DNA of 64,000 nt from assembly GCA_947497895.1 (NCBI GenBank), contig CANMIL010000010.1, forward strand, positions 124,001 to 188,000, in the 5' to 3' direction. Below the pieces are notes generated by a model that had not been told where the DNA came from, did not search any database, and worked only from the letters and a program-made list of their open reading frames with translations. This document shows positions 9,751-16,772 of the stretch, one piece after another. Within the stretch, counting starts at the first letter, position 1, and each line of letters starts with the position of its first letter. The DNA is from an uncultured Tenacibaculum sp. (lineage in GTDB: Bacteria; Bacteroidota; Bacteroidia; Flavobacteriales; Flavobacteriaceae). Position numbers and translations under genes: made by a program.

Positions 9751-10581
9751 ATTACCTCCGCTTCCATGTGATTTTTCGTCTACAATATATAATGTATTGT
9801 TATTTTTAAAAGTCATACCTTCCTTCTGAGAGGTATGATCCAAATTATATTTCTTAAGTTCTCCTTCAAAAAAATTATCTCCTTCGAAATTGGTAAATAC
9901 AAAAACAGTATTATGATTTAACAATGCCACCTTTGTTTTATCGGGAGATATATCGGCAGCCGTTATCCAACAACTCAAATCATCATCACATGTATTAAAC
10001 TTCCCGATAAGTATAGCCAAATGTTCTCCAGGAGTTGCTCTAACCTTATATAAGGTTGTTTCCCCATATCTATCTTTTACCCTACTTTTTGAAAAAATAT
10101 ATAAGTACCCATTATTATAGAAAATAGATTCAGCATCAAAAAATCGATCTTTCTTCTTAGGAGGAAACTTCTCTTGATCTGGGTATCTAAATTTTATTTC
10201 TTCAGCATCTATCTTTTCTTCTGAAGTCAATTGCTCATTCTTAACTTTATAAACGACCAAATTCTTCCTTTTATTATCATTATTTCCAAAATCAGCGATA
10301 TACAAATTCCCTTCATCATCAGAAGTGATATCCTCCCAATCCTTGTTTTTTTGTTTTAACCTAATTACTCCTGCTGTCTTTCCAAAAATATCCATTGCGA
10401 AAACATTTGATTTATTTCCACTGTCGTTATGCATCCATAAAATGTCCGATTCGTTGGGTCGTTCAATACCTGAAACTTCTTCTAGGTTATCTGGTAACTG
10501 CGCAATTAAAGTTAATTGTCCATAATTAGTACAACCAAGAGTAAGAATAAATATTATTAAAACTAAAGTATACTTTTTCAT
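9727..10581 (-). CDS. Lipoprotein with beta-propeller-like repeats (SdiA-regulated/phytase-like fold)
   Basis: 284 residues, with a signal peptide ending in LTLGC (lipid-modified C17). The mature part opens with EVSGIERPNESDILWMHNDS, the blade pattern E-x-SG-I ... LW-x-HNDSGN found in SdiA-regulated and esterase-like phytase propellers. It continues with repeated LYIADFGN, LYIFSKS and LYIVDEKS strands spaced as propeller blades, and a DAESI segment that may bind metal. It is probably anchored at the periplasmic or outer face of the envelope. Catalytic function is not shown, and the propeller family assignment is from pattern only. The gene is monocistronic as far as I can see. Confidence 0.65.
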   Translation of the reverse strand: MKKYTLVLIIFILTLGCTNYGQLTLIAQLPDNLEEVSGIERPNESDILWMHNDSGNKSNVFAMDIFGKTAGVIRLKQKNKDWEDITSDDEGNLYIADFGNNDNKRKNLVVYKVKNEQLTSEEKIDAEEIKFRYPDQEKFPPKKKDRFFDAESIFYNNGYLYIFSKSRVKDRYGETTLYKVRATPGEHLAILIGKFNTCDDDLSCWITAADISPDKTKVALLNHNTVFVFTNFEGDNFFEGELKKYNLDHTSQKEGMTFKNNNTLYIVDEKSHGSGGNLYEFSLN

Positions 10582-10660
10582 TATATAATGATTAAAACAT
10601 CAAAACATAAAATTAGATAAATTTATTGACCGTATGAAAAGAAAAAATAAGGTATTGTGA

Positions 10661-10841
10661 AACTGACTCAGGGGCAACGTAAAACATTTACTTCTAATGC
10701 TAACAGTCGATATTTTACACCAAGAAACATATTAAAAGAAGTACATTTAACCTTCTTAATCAGACCCTTAAGTCTAGTTTTTCTTGTTGTCGCCCCCTTT
10801 CTAAGTTGACTACGACCTGCTATATGGAAGAATATAGCAGG
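10661..10841 (+). ncRNA. Candidate structured RNA A (rod-like; possibly 6S-type)
   Basis: No credible protein gene here, but several nested complementary arms on one strand: AACT 10661-10664 with AGTT 10804-10807; GGGGC 10671-10675 with GCCCC 10792-10796; CAAGAAAC 10721-10728 with GTTTTTCTTG 10777-10786 (bulged); two inner hairpins (AAGAAG 10736-10741 with CTTCTT 10752-10757; AGAC 10762-10765 with GTCT 10772-10775). A perfect 10-bp hairpin follows at 10816-10841 with loop ggaaga. A rod with a large one-sided internal loop is what 6S-like RNAs (including the Flavobacteria 6S-Flavo motif) look like, but I cannot match the sequence to a family. Strand is uncertain because both orientations fold. 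Confidence 0.4.
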
Positions 10842-10913
10842 AGTAGCCTTTGACAATTAAAATTTCCCCTAAATAATTGTACAGGGTAAATATAACTATT
10901 TGATTACAAATTC

Positions 10914-10949
10914 TTTTACGGAAAACCGTAATCCCGTCTCTTTTTTTTT
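10914..10949 (+). terminator. Possible intrinsic terminator after RNA A
   Basis: TTACGG (10916-10921), AAAA loop, CCGTAA (10926-10931), then a run of nine T at 10941-10949. The T run is offset about nine bases from the stem, so termination would be less efficient than at a classic site. It is placed where a plus-strand RNA starting near 10660 would end. Confidence 0.35.
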
Positions 10950-10984
10950 AACATTTTTTTTTTTTTCAAGCGAAGAATTCCCCG

Positions 10985-10992
10985 TATCTTGC
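10985..10992 (+). promoter_or_regulatory. Candidate -7 element for structured RNA B
   Basis: TATCTTGC is one T short of the Bacteroidota -7 consensus TAnnTTTG. The region about 20 bp upstream is T-rich rather than having a clear TTG. A transcript starting a few bases downstream would run to the strong terminator at 11263-11291. Confidence 0.35.
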
Positions 10993-10995
10993 GCC

Positions 10996-11291
10996 CGCTA
11001 TGGGAATGTATTTGTTAGCTTTGTTAATAAGTTGACTGTGTAAAAAAATTGTTTGACTGGCAATTTGCTTAGTTCGAATTTTTTCAAACAACATTTTTAA
11101 AGAAAAAGGAACTCTCAATGGTTGGTATAAAAATTATACTTTCTGTTGGCATGAGTTAGTTATTGATTATAATAAACAAAAAATAGAGTTGGTTATAATA
11201 TCCAACTCATAAAGTATAATTAGTACTCTACACAGAGTAGTTTTTATGTAAGTTTGGTTAGTAACCCGTAATTTATATTACGGGTTTTTTT
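10996..11291 (+). ncRNA. Candidate structured RNA B with competing stems and intrinsic terminator
   Basis: About 300 bases without a normal gene that end in a very strong terminator. Two mutually exclusive folds are visible. In one, AATTATACTTT (11132-11142) and ATGAGTT (11151-11157) pair with the contiguous AACTCATAAAGTATAATT (11204-11221). In the other, GAGTTGG (11186-11192) pairs locally with CCAACTC (11202-11208), which uses up most of the same 3' strand. A small hairpin TACTCT/AGAGTA lies at 11224-11239. Two tiny reading frames, 11000-11035 (11 codons) and 11118-11159 (13 codons), are hydrophobic; whether they are translated is unknown. The next protein genes lie on the other strand, so this is probably an independent small RNA rather than a leader. 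Confidence 0.45.
11263..11291 (+). terminator. Intrinsic terminator of RNA B
   Basis: Perfect 10-bp stem AACCCGTAAT / ATTACGGGTT with loop TTAT, running directly into seven T. There is no protein gene on this strand upstream for over 1.5 kb, so it most likely ends a non-coding transcript. Confidence 0.85.
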
Positions 11292-11372
11292 ATTCATTTT
11301 ATTTTTGTTCAAACAATCACTACTCATTTTTTTTGCATTTTTTGCAATTTTTAAAAACAAACTAAGAGATCT

Positions 11373-11409
11373 AAAAAAACGAAACCGCAGTTCGAAAACT
11401 GCGGCTTCT
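11373..11409 (-). terminator. Minus-strand intrinsic terminator
   Basis: CCGCAGTT / AACTGCGG stem (11385-11392 and 11397-11404, loop CGAA) followed on the minus strand by TTTCG and a run of seven T. It would stop transcription coming from the 11671-12057 gene, about 260 bases further upstream, or a separate RNA in between. Confidence 0.75.
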
Positions 11410-11670
11410 TAAGTAGTATTGGTGTATACTACGCTTGGTTATTGGGTATAGTAGGTTGAGTAAAGTAATTTTTTAATCGAAGCTAATGTAATAAAGTAAT
11501 TTGTTCTGACAATAAAAAATACCCTAAACGACATATTTTTAACTATAAACGTCTATTTTTTTTGCAATAACTACAAAACAAAATATTAGCTAAATCTAAT
11601 ATTTTGATACTTCTCTTACTTTTCCCTATTCTTTTTAAGTAATAAAATTAAAATCTATAAATACCTTTTT
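11410..11670 (-). other. Hairpin-rich 3' region or small RNA between the 128-aa gene and its terminator
   Basis: No protein gene is visible. A perfect 11-bp stem CAAAATATTAG (11579-11589) / CTAATATTTTG (11596-11606) with a 6-base loop and a second inverted repeat around 11412-11431 (GTAGTA / TACTAC) lie between the stop codon of the 128-aa gene and the minus-strand terminator at 11373-11409. This may be a long structured 3' untranslated region or an independent small RNA. Confidence 0.4.
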
Positions 11671-12057
11671 TTATGGAGTATAGTTATTTAAAAATTTTAT
11701 GCTTCCTAGTTTTACATGTTTCAAAAATCCTCCATCCGAACTCAAAGGATAACCATAAGCTCCACCGCAGGTGTACTGTTTACCTACATAATGTTTTATA
11801 ATAGCTGGTTGACCTAAATAAACAATTCGCCAAATTTCCCCATTATAGTGCTTTGCATAAATCTCATCATTATAAACATAGTTTAACTTCGAAAAAAAGT
11901 TAAACCCTAAACTATTTGAATCTTCAAGTAAAAAACCTTCTTTGATCAATTCAAATCGTTGGTCCGCAGACAAGTTGTATCCGCATCCAGTCCCACTAAC
12001 ATCAGCTCCATCAAACTCTTCTATAGGAATACTATTCCCTTTTTCATTAATACTCAT
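11671..12057 (-). CDS. Hypothetical protein, 128 aa
   Basis: I do not recognise this protein. It is short, soluble, without a signal peptide, and rich in glycine, tyrosine and aspartate, with three cysteines, including C25 in SGTGCGYN and the TCGGAYGYP segment near residue 100. The C-terminal GGFLKHVKLGSIKFLNNY looks like beta strands. It starts 18 bp after the alpha/beta-hydrolase-like gene on the same strand, so the two are probably co-transcribed; the gene ends about 260 bp before a minus-strand terminator. It may be a partner of the upstream protein, but nothing in the sequence shows a function. Confidence 0.6.
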   Translation of the reverse strand: MSINEKGNSIPIEEFDGADVSGTGCGYNLSADQRFELIKEGFLLEDSNSLGFNFFSKLNYVYNDEIYAKHYNGEIWRIVYLGQPAIIKHYVGKQYTCGGAYGYPLSSDGGFLKHVKLGSIKFLNNYTP

Positions 12058-12075
12058 GTATAAAAACTTTTATTG

Positions 12076-13140
12076 TTACTTATTTATGTTCCCATTTAGA
12101 ATATAACTTATTACTAATGGGTTCTTTTGATAGTTTAAATGTGCCTTAATAGGGTTTACAATTCTTGGTTTCCCAAAAGGCCAAGAATATCCTTTATTGG
12201 CTATACTCACAAAAACATTATTTACATTGTATGCTGATGTATAGAAAACATTTTCAGGTACAGGATAAGATAATAAATCGTTAGGATCGGATATTGAAAT
12301 TAACTGAGGCTTTTCACCACTAAATGAAGTTTCATTAGAGACAAACTTCCTAAGTGGCTCATAAACATTTAGCGTAAGTTTATCCTGAAAAACTTTCGTT
12401 CTATGAATAACTAAACGGTCATCTTCTAAGTACTCGGAAGATTTCAAATCTCCCATGTACAGTAAAGGAAGTTGATTTGACAGCATATAAACAGACGCTA
12501 TTGATCCTTTCCATTCACTTGCCCAACGTTCACCATTATCACTACTCTCATTAACTGTTTCTATAAATATTTTAGACCCCAAACTTTCAGTAATTCCTAC
12601 AATAGTTCTATTTACCGAATCAGAAACCATACTCTGAAGTGTATTTTTCATTTCACTTCGTATTACATTTCTAAAATTCCCTTGATACATTATCACGTCA
12701 GAAACAGATTGATTCATTAAAGAGGATTTAAATTCGTCCATAGTTTCCAAACGATCTGGAACTACATCCATAAAGTGAAGTATAAACTTTAAACTTGTAG
12801 CGGGGTACCAACCATGAATTGTAAAGGTTAATCGTTTATCTCCTTTATGATACCTAATAATCCTTCGTTTACTATGTTTGAAATGGTAGGTAGTATCTTT
12901 CACTAAGTTAAATTGCTCCTTTTCTGCAATCCCCTTTATTAAATCATCTGCAAAATTCATATCATTTATACCCATTCCATGGGTAACGAATACATCTAAT
13001 TCATTGTTTTCTAATAGTAGTTTCTTGATACCATAGAAATTTTTCTCCGATTTATTTACTTTCAATTTGTGAACCATACAGCTTTGAAAAAAAGCCGTAA
13101 AGCACAGTACTATAAACCAGAGCTTCTTATTTTTTATCAT
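12076..13140 (-). CDS. Predicted lipoprotein with alpha/beta-hydrolase-like motifs
   Basis: 354 residues with a signal peptide ending FFQSC (C21). The segment DVFVTHGMGI (about 50-59) has the strand-HG oxyanion turn of alpha/beta hydrolases. IVGITESLGSKIF (about 195-210) has a strand-E-S-L-G nucleophile elbow. SDPNDLLSYPVP (about 287-298) has the D-x-N-D-L-L that usually carries the acidic residue, and a histidine follows in the C-terminal part. These suggest a lipase/esterase-like fold anchored in the envelope, with the elbow lacking the first glycine of the classic G-x-S-x-G. It precedes the 128-aa gene in a two-gene unit. Family assignment is inference; substrate unknown. Confidence 0.6.
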   Translation of the reverse strand: MIKNKKLWFIVLCFTAFFQSCMVHKLKVNKSEKNFYGIKKLLLENNELDVFVTHGMGINDMNFADDLIKGIAEKEQFNLVKDTTYHFKHSKRRIIRYHKGDKRLTFTIHGWYPATSLKFILHFMDVVPDRLETMDEFKSSLMNQSVSDVIMYQGNFRNVIRSEMKNTLQSMVSDSVNRTIVGITESLGSKIFIETVNESSDNGERWASEWKGSIASVYMLSNQLPLLYMGDLKSSEYLEDDRLVIHRTKVFQDKLTLNVYEPLRKFVSNETSFSGEKPQLISISDPNDLLSYPVPENVFYTSAYNVNNVFVSIANKGYSWPFGKPRIVNPIKAHLNYQKNPLVISYILNGNINK

Positions 13141-13170
13141 GACTAGTTATTTTGGTTTAATCTTATGATC

Positions 13171-13178
13171 CAAAACTA
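13171..13178 (-). promoter_or_regulatory. -7 promoter element for the 12076-13140 gene
   Basis: On the minus strand the sequence reads TAGTTTTG, an exact TAnnTTTG match, 30 bp before the ATG. The -33 region is T-rich without a clear TTG. Confidence 0.45.
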
Positions 13179-13243
13179 GCCGATAAACGAAAATCAGAAA
13201 ATCCCTAAGAGTAGGTATAATTTTTATATTAAATACATTGCAA

Positions 13244-13273
13244 TAAAAAAGAGGTCACCTAGGGTAACCTCTT
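13244..13273 (-). terminator. Terminator of the M23-MerR-LemA-TPM operon
   Basis: Inverted repeat AAGAGGT-x-ACC / GGT-x-ACCTCTT; on the minus strand the stem is followed by six T. It lies about 180 bp after the end of the last operon gene. Confidence 0.75.
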
Positions 13274-13452
13274 AAATTTTATAAGCTAAGTTCTAAAAAG
13301 GATATGGTTTACAGCTATATTTTTAAACTCCATCTTATCATCATAATTTTATATCAATAGATTATTTTTTGAGTCACTGCTCATAACCTCTATCTCGGGT
13401 ATAACTAATATTTTTCGTTTATGTTTTTCTGGGGTTTTTCTTGGATAAAGCT

Positions 13453-14256
13453 CTACCATCCACCGGTAGCTCCACCACCTCCAAAGCCTCCACCTCCAAA
13501 GCCTCCTCCGAAACCGCCTCCACCAGAAGATGAACCTCCACCGAAGCCACCACCGCCAAAACCGCCGCGTCCAGAGTTACTAAGAATAATGGTATCAAAA
13601 ACACTTCTTCCTGTATCTCGATATCTTCTACCGCCTCCGCGGTTATTTCTATTACCATTAGAAGCGATAATAAAAAAGATAATCAGGATAATGAAAAAGA
13701 TAATCCAACCTGAATCAAATATAGGACCTGAATCTTGACGAGTTCCTTTATACTCTCCTTGAAGTACTCTAAAAATAGTCTCTACTCCCCTATTTAAACC
13801 TCCGTAGTAATTTCCTTGTTTAAAATAAGGTAATATATCATATTCAATGATTTGTCTTGAAACATAATCTGTTAACAAATGTTCTACTCCATAGCCTGTT
13901 CTAATGGTTATTTTTCTATCATTTTTTGCTAATAGAATAAACACGCCATTATCTTCTTTTTCCTGACCTATACCCCATTCATGTACCCAATTCGTAGCCA
14001 AATAACCGATATCTTCACCTTCTGTAGAATTTATTGTAGCTATTACTATTTGAGTCGATGTTGTATCCGAATACTTAATTAATTTCTCCTCTAATGAAGT
14101 TTTCTCATGAGGAGTTAATAAATTGATATAATCATAAACACTAGTTTGATCTTTATCTTTTTTTGGTTTTTCGGGAATTTGAAACCCTTGAGAAAAGATA
14201 TCAAAAACACTAAAAAATGTAAGTACAAGGATTAAAATAGAAGTAGTCTTTTTCAA
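13453..14256 (-). CDS. TPM-domain protein with TM helix and glycine-rich tail (YgcG-like)
   Basis: 267 residues. A signal peptide (1-22, ending DIFSQ) precedes a TPM domain at about 40-165, with the typical YDYINLLTPHEKTSLEEKL opening and GVFILLAKNDRKITI core. A single TM helix follows at about 178-197 (WIIFFIILIIFFIIA), then a tail of GGFGGGG repeats ending in GGATGGW. TPM proteins sit in the envelope with the TPM domain outside and the glycine-rich tail inside; some members have phosphatase activity or help photosystem repair, but the bacterial role is unsettled. It is the last gene of the LemA operon, 6 bp after the second TPM gene. LemA and TPM proteins are commonly neighbours. Confidence 0.9.
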   Translation of the reverse strand: MKKTTSILILVLTFFSVFDIFSQGFQIPEKPKKDKDQTSVYDYINLLTPHEKTSLEEKLIKYSDTTSTQIVIATINSTEGEDIGYLATNWVHEWGIGQEKEDNGVFILLAKNDRKITIRTGYGVEHLLTDYVSRQIIEYDILPYFKQGNYYGGLNRGVETIFRVLQGEYKGTRQDSGPIFDSGWIIFFIILIIFFIIASNGNRNNRGGGRRYRDTGRSVFDTIILSNSGRGGFGGGGFGGGSSSGGGGFGGGFGGGGFGGGGATGGW

Positions 14257-14262
14257 TTTTTT

Positions 14263-14700
14263 TTAAGCTTTAGATATTTCATTTGACAATTCATCCACAT
14301 CATCAATTTGCCTTGGGAAATGAATTTTTAATTCTTCACCTGCTTTTAATATACCATTAATGATTCCTTGTTTAAAATCGCCTTGTTGGAACTTTTCCTG
14401 CATAAGCTTCTTTGTTGCATCCCAAAAGTTTTTAGGAACCACCTTATTAATTCCTTCATCACCATAAACAACAAACTTTCGGTCTTCAACGGCAATATAA
14501 AACAAGACACCATTATGTTCCCTAGTTTTATACATTTCTAAAGTTTGAAATACCTCTTGAACTCTTAAATAATGAGGCAACTCTGAAGTTGCCTCAATAT
14601 GTACTCTGATTTCTCCTGAGGTACTTTGTTCTGCTTGCCTAATGGCTTGCACTATTTCTTGTTCTTCTTTTGCTGAAAGGAAATTTTCAACTTTTGACAT
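14263..14700 (-). CDS. TPM-domain protein without signal peptide
   Basis: 145 residues that are almost entirely one TPM domain: FLSAKEEQEIVQAIRQAE, then SGEIRVHIE, then HNGVLFYIAVEDRKFVVYGD, then a C-terminal helix region GDFKQGIINGIL. Unlike its downstream neighbour it has no signal peptide or TM segment, so it should be cytoplasmic or peripheral. The pair of one short and one membrane-bound TPM protein after LemA is common in Bacteroidota. The gene lies between lemA (5-bp gap) and the longer TPM gene (6-bp gap), so translation is probably coupled. Confidence 0.88.
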   Translation of the reverse strand: MSKVENFLSAKEEQEIVQAIRQAEQSTSGEIRVHIEATSELPHYLRVQEVFQTLEMYKTREHNGVLFYIAVEDRKFVVYGDEGINKVVPKNFWDATKKLMQEKFQQGDFKQGIINGILKAGEELKIHFPRQIDDVDELSNEISKA

Positions 14701-14705
14701 GCACC

Positions 14706-15290
14706 TTAAAATTTAAAGTCAACATTCGGTGCGTTTTCAGCTCCAGGGTCAGATTTATACCTCGGCATTTGATCAAAACCAAAAATACCAGCCAAAAATA
14801 CTCCTGGAAACTTATCTATTTTCGTATCATATTTATTCACTTCATCATTGTATCTGTCTCTTGCAACATTAATACGATTTTCCGTTCCTTCCAATTGACT
14901 TTGTAGTTCTAAGAAGTTTTGATTTGCTTTCAATTCTGGATAGCGTTCTACCGAAACTAATAACTTAGACAAAGCACCAGTCAAACCTTGTTGCGCTTGT
15001 TGAAACTGCGCTATTTTATCAGGAGTAATATCTCCAGCATTAATTGTTGTCTGAGTTGCTTTTGCTCTAGCATTAATCACTTCTGTTAAGGTCGACTTTT
15101 CAAAATCTGCAGCTCCTTGAACAGTTTTCACCAAGTTCCCTATTAAATCATTTCTTCTTTGATAAGAACTCTCCACTTTCGACCAAGCTGTCTCTGCATT
15201 ATTCCTTAAACCTACTATTGAGTTGTAACCTGATATAGACCACAAAATGAAAATTCCTCCAAGAACAATAGGTAGCAACCATTTTTTCAT
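14706..15290 (-). CDS. lemA: LemA family protein
   Basis: 194 residues with an N-terminal membrane helix (about 4-22, with a short cytoplasmic start) and a long helical body. Hallmarks of LemA are present: YNSIVGLRNNAETAWSKVES (about 22-41), RRNDLIGNLVKTVQG, an ERYPELKANQNFLELQSQLE block, and a C-terminal FPGVFLAGIFGF. LemA proteins are inner-membrane proteins with a cytoplasmic or periplasmic helical bundle of unknown biochemical function. The gene is third in the leftward operon, with the MerR gene 20 bp before it and the TPM genes after it. Confidence 0.93.
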   Translation of the reverse strand: MKKWLLPIVLGGIFILWSISGYNSIVGLRNNAETAWSKVESSYQRRNDLIGNLVKTVQGAADFEKSTLTEVINARAKATQTTINAGDITPDKIAQFQQAQQGLTGALSKLLVSVERYPELKANQNFLELQSQLEGTENRINVARDRYNDEVNKYDTKIDKFPGVFLAGIFGFDQMPRYKSDPGAENAPNVDFKF

Positions 15291-15310
15291 GATATTTTGA
15301 TTTTTTGTGT

Positions 15311-15640
15311 TTACAATTGATTTTTTATTTTGATCAGCTCCGCTTTCACAGCTTCTAATCTACTAATAATTTCGTGATTGCTAACTACTTTCTCTGGATT
15401 TTTCCTTAGTTTTTGCTTTGCTCCATCTAAAGTAAACCCTCTTTCTTTTACTAAATTAAAGATCAATTTAAAATTCTCAATATCTTCTTTAGTAAATAAT
15501 CGGTTTCCTTTTGCGTTCTTTTTGGGCTTGATTACATCAAACTCTTTCTCCCAAAAACGAATTAGAGAAGTATTGACACCAAAGGCTTCAGCTACTTCTC
15601 CAATTTTATAATATCTTTTGTCAGGTAAATCTACATGCAT
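15311..15640 (-). CDS. MerR family transcriptional regulator
   Basis: 109 residues. Residues about 9-78 are a MerR winged helix: YYKIGEVAEAFGVNTSLIRF, then WEKEFDVIKPKKNAKGNRLF with T-x-x-D-I-x-x-F. The C-terminal part is a short helix (ISRLEAVKAELIKIKNQL) that would form the dimer coiled coil; there is no cysteine set or ligand-binding domain, so it is not a metal or drug sensor of the classic kind. It lies between the M23 peptidase gene (9 bp away) and lemA, so it may control this envelope operon. That target is inference from position. Confidence 0.9.
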   Translation of the reverse strand: MHVDLPDKRYYKIGEVAEAFGVNTSLIRFWEKEFDVIKPKKNAKGNRLFTKEDIENFKLIFNLVKERGFTLDGAKQKLRKNPEKVVSNHEIISRLEAVKAELIKIKNQL

Positions 15641-15649
15641 TTTTATTGG

Positions 15650-16618
15650 TTAATCATACGATTGTCCTTTTTGTTGAGAGGCTTTTTGCATAGCTATAAA
15701 CTCTTCAGGAGTTAAATCTCCGTAATAATAGTATATCGGATTTACAGGTCGGTTGTTCTTATGCACCTCGTAATGTAAATGTGGAGCTGCCGAACGTCCA
15801 GTATTTCCTACATAACCTATTAAATCACCTCTTTTCACTTTTTGGCCTTTTCTACCAACAATTTTACTCATATGAGCATAAATTGTTTTGTAGCCATATC
15901 CGTGTTCAATATACACAACATTCCCAAAAGTTGCGCTTCTTTCTGCTCTAATTATTTTTCCATTTCCAGAAGCGAAAATTGGCGTACCAGAAGGAGCCGT
16001 AAAATCCATTCCATTGTGCATACGCCACGACTTTAGTATTGGATGCAATCGCATACCATACCCAGAGGCCATACGAGTTAAATCTTCATTTTTAACAGGT
16101 TGGATAGCCGGTATAGATGCCAACATTTTTTCTTTTTCTTTTGCTAAAGCCACAATATCATCTAATGATTTCGATTGTACTACCATTTGTTTTGATAAAA
16201 CATCCAATTGCTTCGTAACATTTTTTACCATATTACTGTTTTCAAAACCATCTAAATGCTTGTATCTATTTACACCACCAAAACCTGCTTTACGTTGCTC
16301 ATCCGCAATTGGTGTTGCTTCAAAATATGTTCTATAAATATTGTTATCTCTTTCTTGTAGTTCGGTTAATACTTGTGAACTCTCTTCCATTCTTTTTGAT
16401 AAGAGCTCGTAATGCAGTTTTAAATTTTCAAGCTCTCTTTTTTGTGCGCGCTCTTTTGGAGTCAATAAAAACTGACTAAAGCCTATAAAACCTAAAAAGG
16501 CTATTAAAAAAATTCCAGAGGTTACTAGGAAAGCTTGCTTATATTTTTCACTCGTTCTTTTTTCTATTTTCCTATAGGAAAGTGTGTCCGGATCATAATA
16601 ATATTTTACTTTCGCCAT
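15650..16618 (-). CDS. M23 family metallopeptidase (peptidoglycan endopeptidase)
   Basis: From the ATG at 16618 the protein has 322 residues and starts MAKVKYYYDPDTLSYRKIE, a conserved-looking N terminus; longer upstream starts would add an unrelated 24-residue extension. A TM helix lies at about 28-48, a coiled coil at about 55-165, and a C-terminal LytM/M23 domain follows. The zinc site is complete: H in MHNGMDF together with its D, and HLHYEVH near the end. It should be an inner-membrane protein with a periplasmic domain that cuts peptide cross-links or activates amidases. It is first in the leftward operon with MerR, LemA and TPM genes. A 16-bp palindrome lies just upstream. Confidence 0.92.
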   Translation of the reverse strand: MAKVKYYYDPDTLSYRKIEKRTSEKYKQAFLVTSGIFLIAFLGFIGFSQFLLTPKERAQKRELENLKLHYELLSKRMEESSQVLTELQERDNNIYRTYFEATPIADEQRKAGFGGVNRYKHLDGFENSNMVKNVTKQLDVLSKQMVVQSKSLDDIVALAKEKEKMLASIPAIQPVKNEDLTRMASGYGMRLHPILKSWRMHNGMDFTAPSGTPIFASGNGKIIRAERSATFGNVVYIEHGYGYKTIYAHMSKIVGRKGQKVKRGDLIGYVGNTGRSAAPHLHYEVHKNNRPVNPIYYYYGDLTPEEFIAMQKASQQKGQSYD

Positions 16619-16640
16619 AATGCTAAATATACTATTTTTG

Positions 16641-16656
16641 TGCTCTTTAAAGAGCA
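16641..16656. promoter_or_regulatory. 16-bp perfect palindrome upstream of the M23 operon
   Basis: TGCTCTTTAAAGAGCA lies 22 bp before the M23 start codon and just upstream of a -7-like TATATTTA (minus strand, 16631-16624). It has operator-like symmetry and could be the MerR binding site, but no second copy is visible, so this is tentative. Confidence 0.3.
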
Positions 16657-16772
16657 ACATTTTTAAGGGGGTTATAAATTGGTAACCCACAAATTTACAA
16701 AATGTTTTAAAACTTCATTTTTTTGGGAGTTTTTTAGACAAAAATTAACAATTTTAAGATATGGGTAGTGGT

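Larger units (their letters stand above)
13141..13452. other. Intergenic region, 312 bp
   Basis: It holds the promoter of the leftward 12076-13140 gene (13171-13178), the terminator of the leftward LemA/TPM operon (13244-13273), and AT-rich DNA with no further signal that I can see. Confidence 0.6.

Noticed and set aside
10668..10856. Minus-strand reading frame of 62 codons in the gene-free region
   Set aside because: Basic, low-complexity translation that coincides with paired RNA arms; no signal, family or start context. The region is better explained as structured RNA.
11069..11090. tRNA T-loop-like GTTCGAAT
   Set aside because: No matching acceptor stem, anticodon arm or D-loop around it; chance match in AT-rich DNA.
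10661..11291. tmRNA, RNase P RNA or SRP RNA
   Set aside because: I looked for the tmRNA ends and tag frame, the RNase P GAGGAAAGTCC-type core and the SRP GGTCAGG/GGAAGCAGCC loop on both strands and saw none.
13453..13600. Short tandem repeats that look like a repeat array
   Set aside because: They encode GGFGGG repeats of the TPM tail; no spacer structure, so not CRISPR or a mobile element.
13421..13738. Proline-rich reading frame on the plus strand
   Set aside because: It is the reverse complement of the glycine-rich tail of the TPM protein; a composition artefact.
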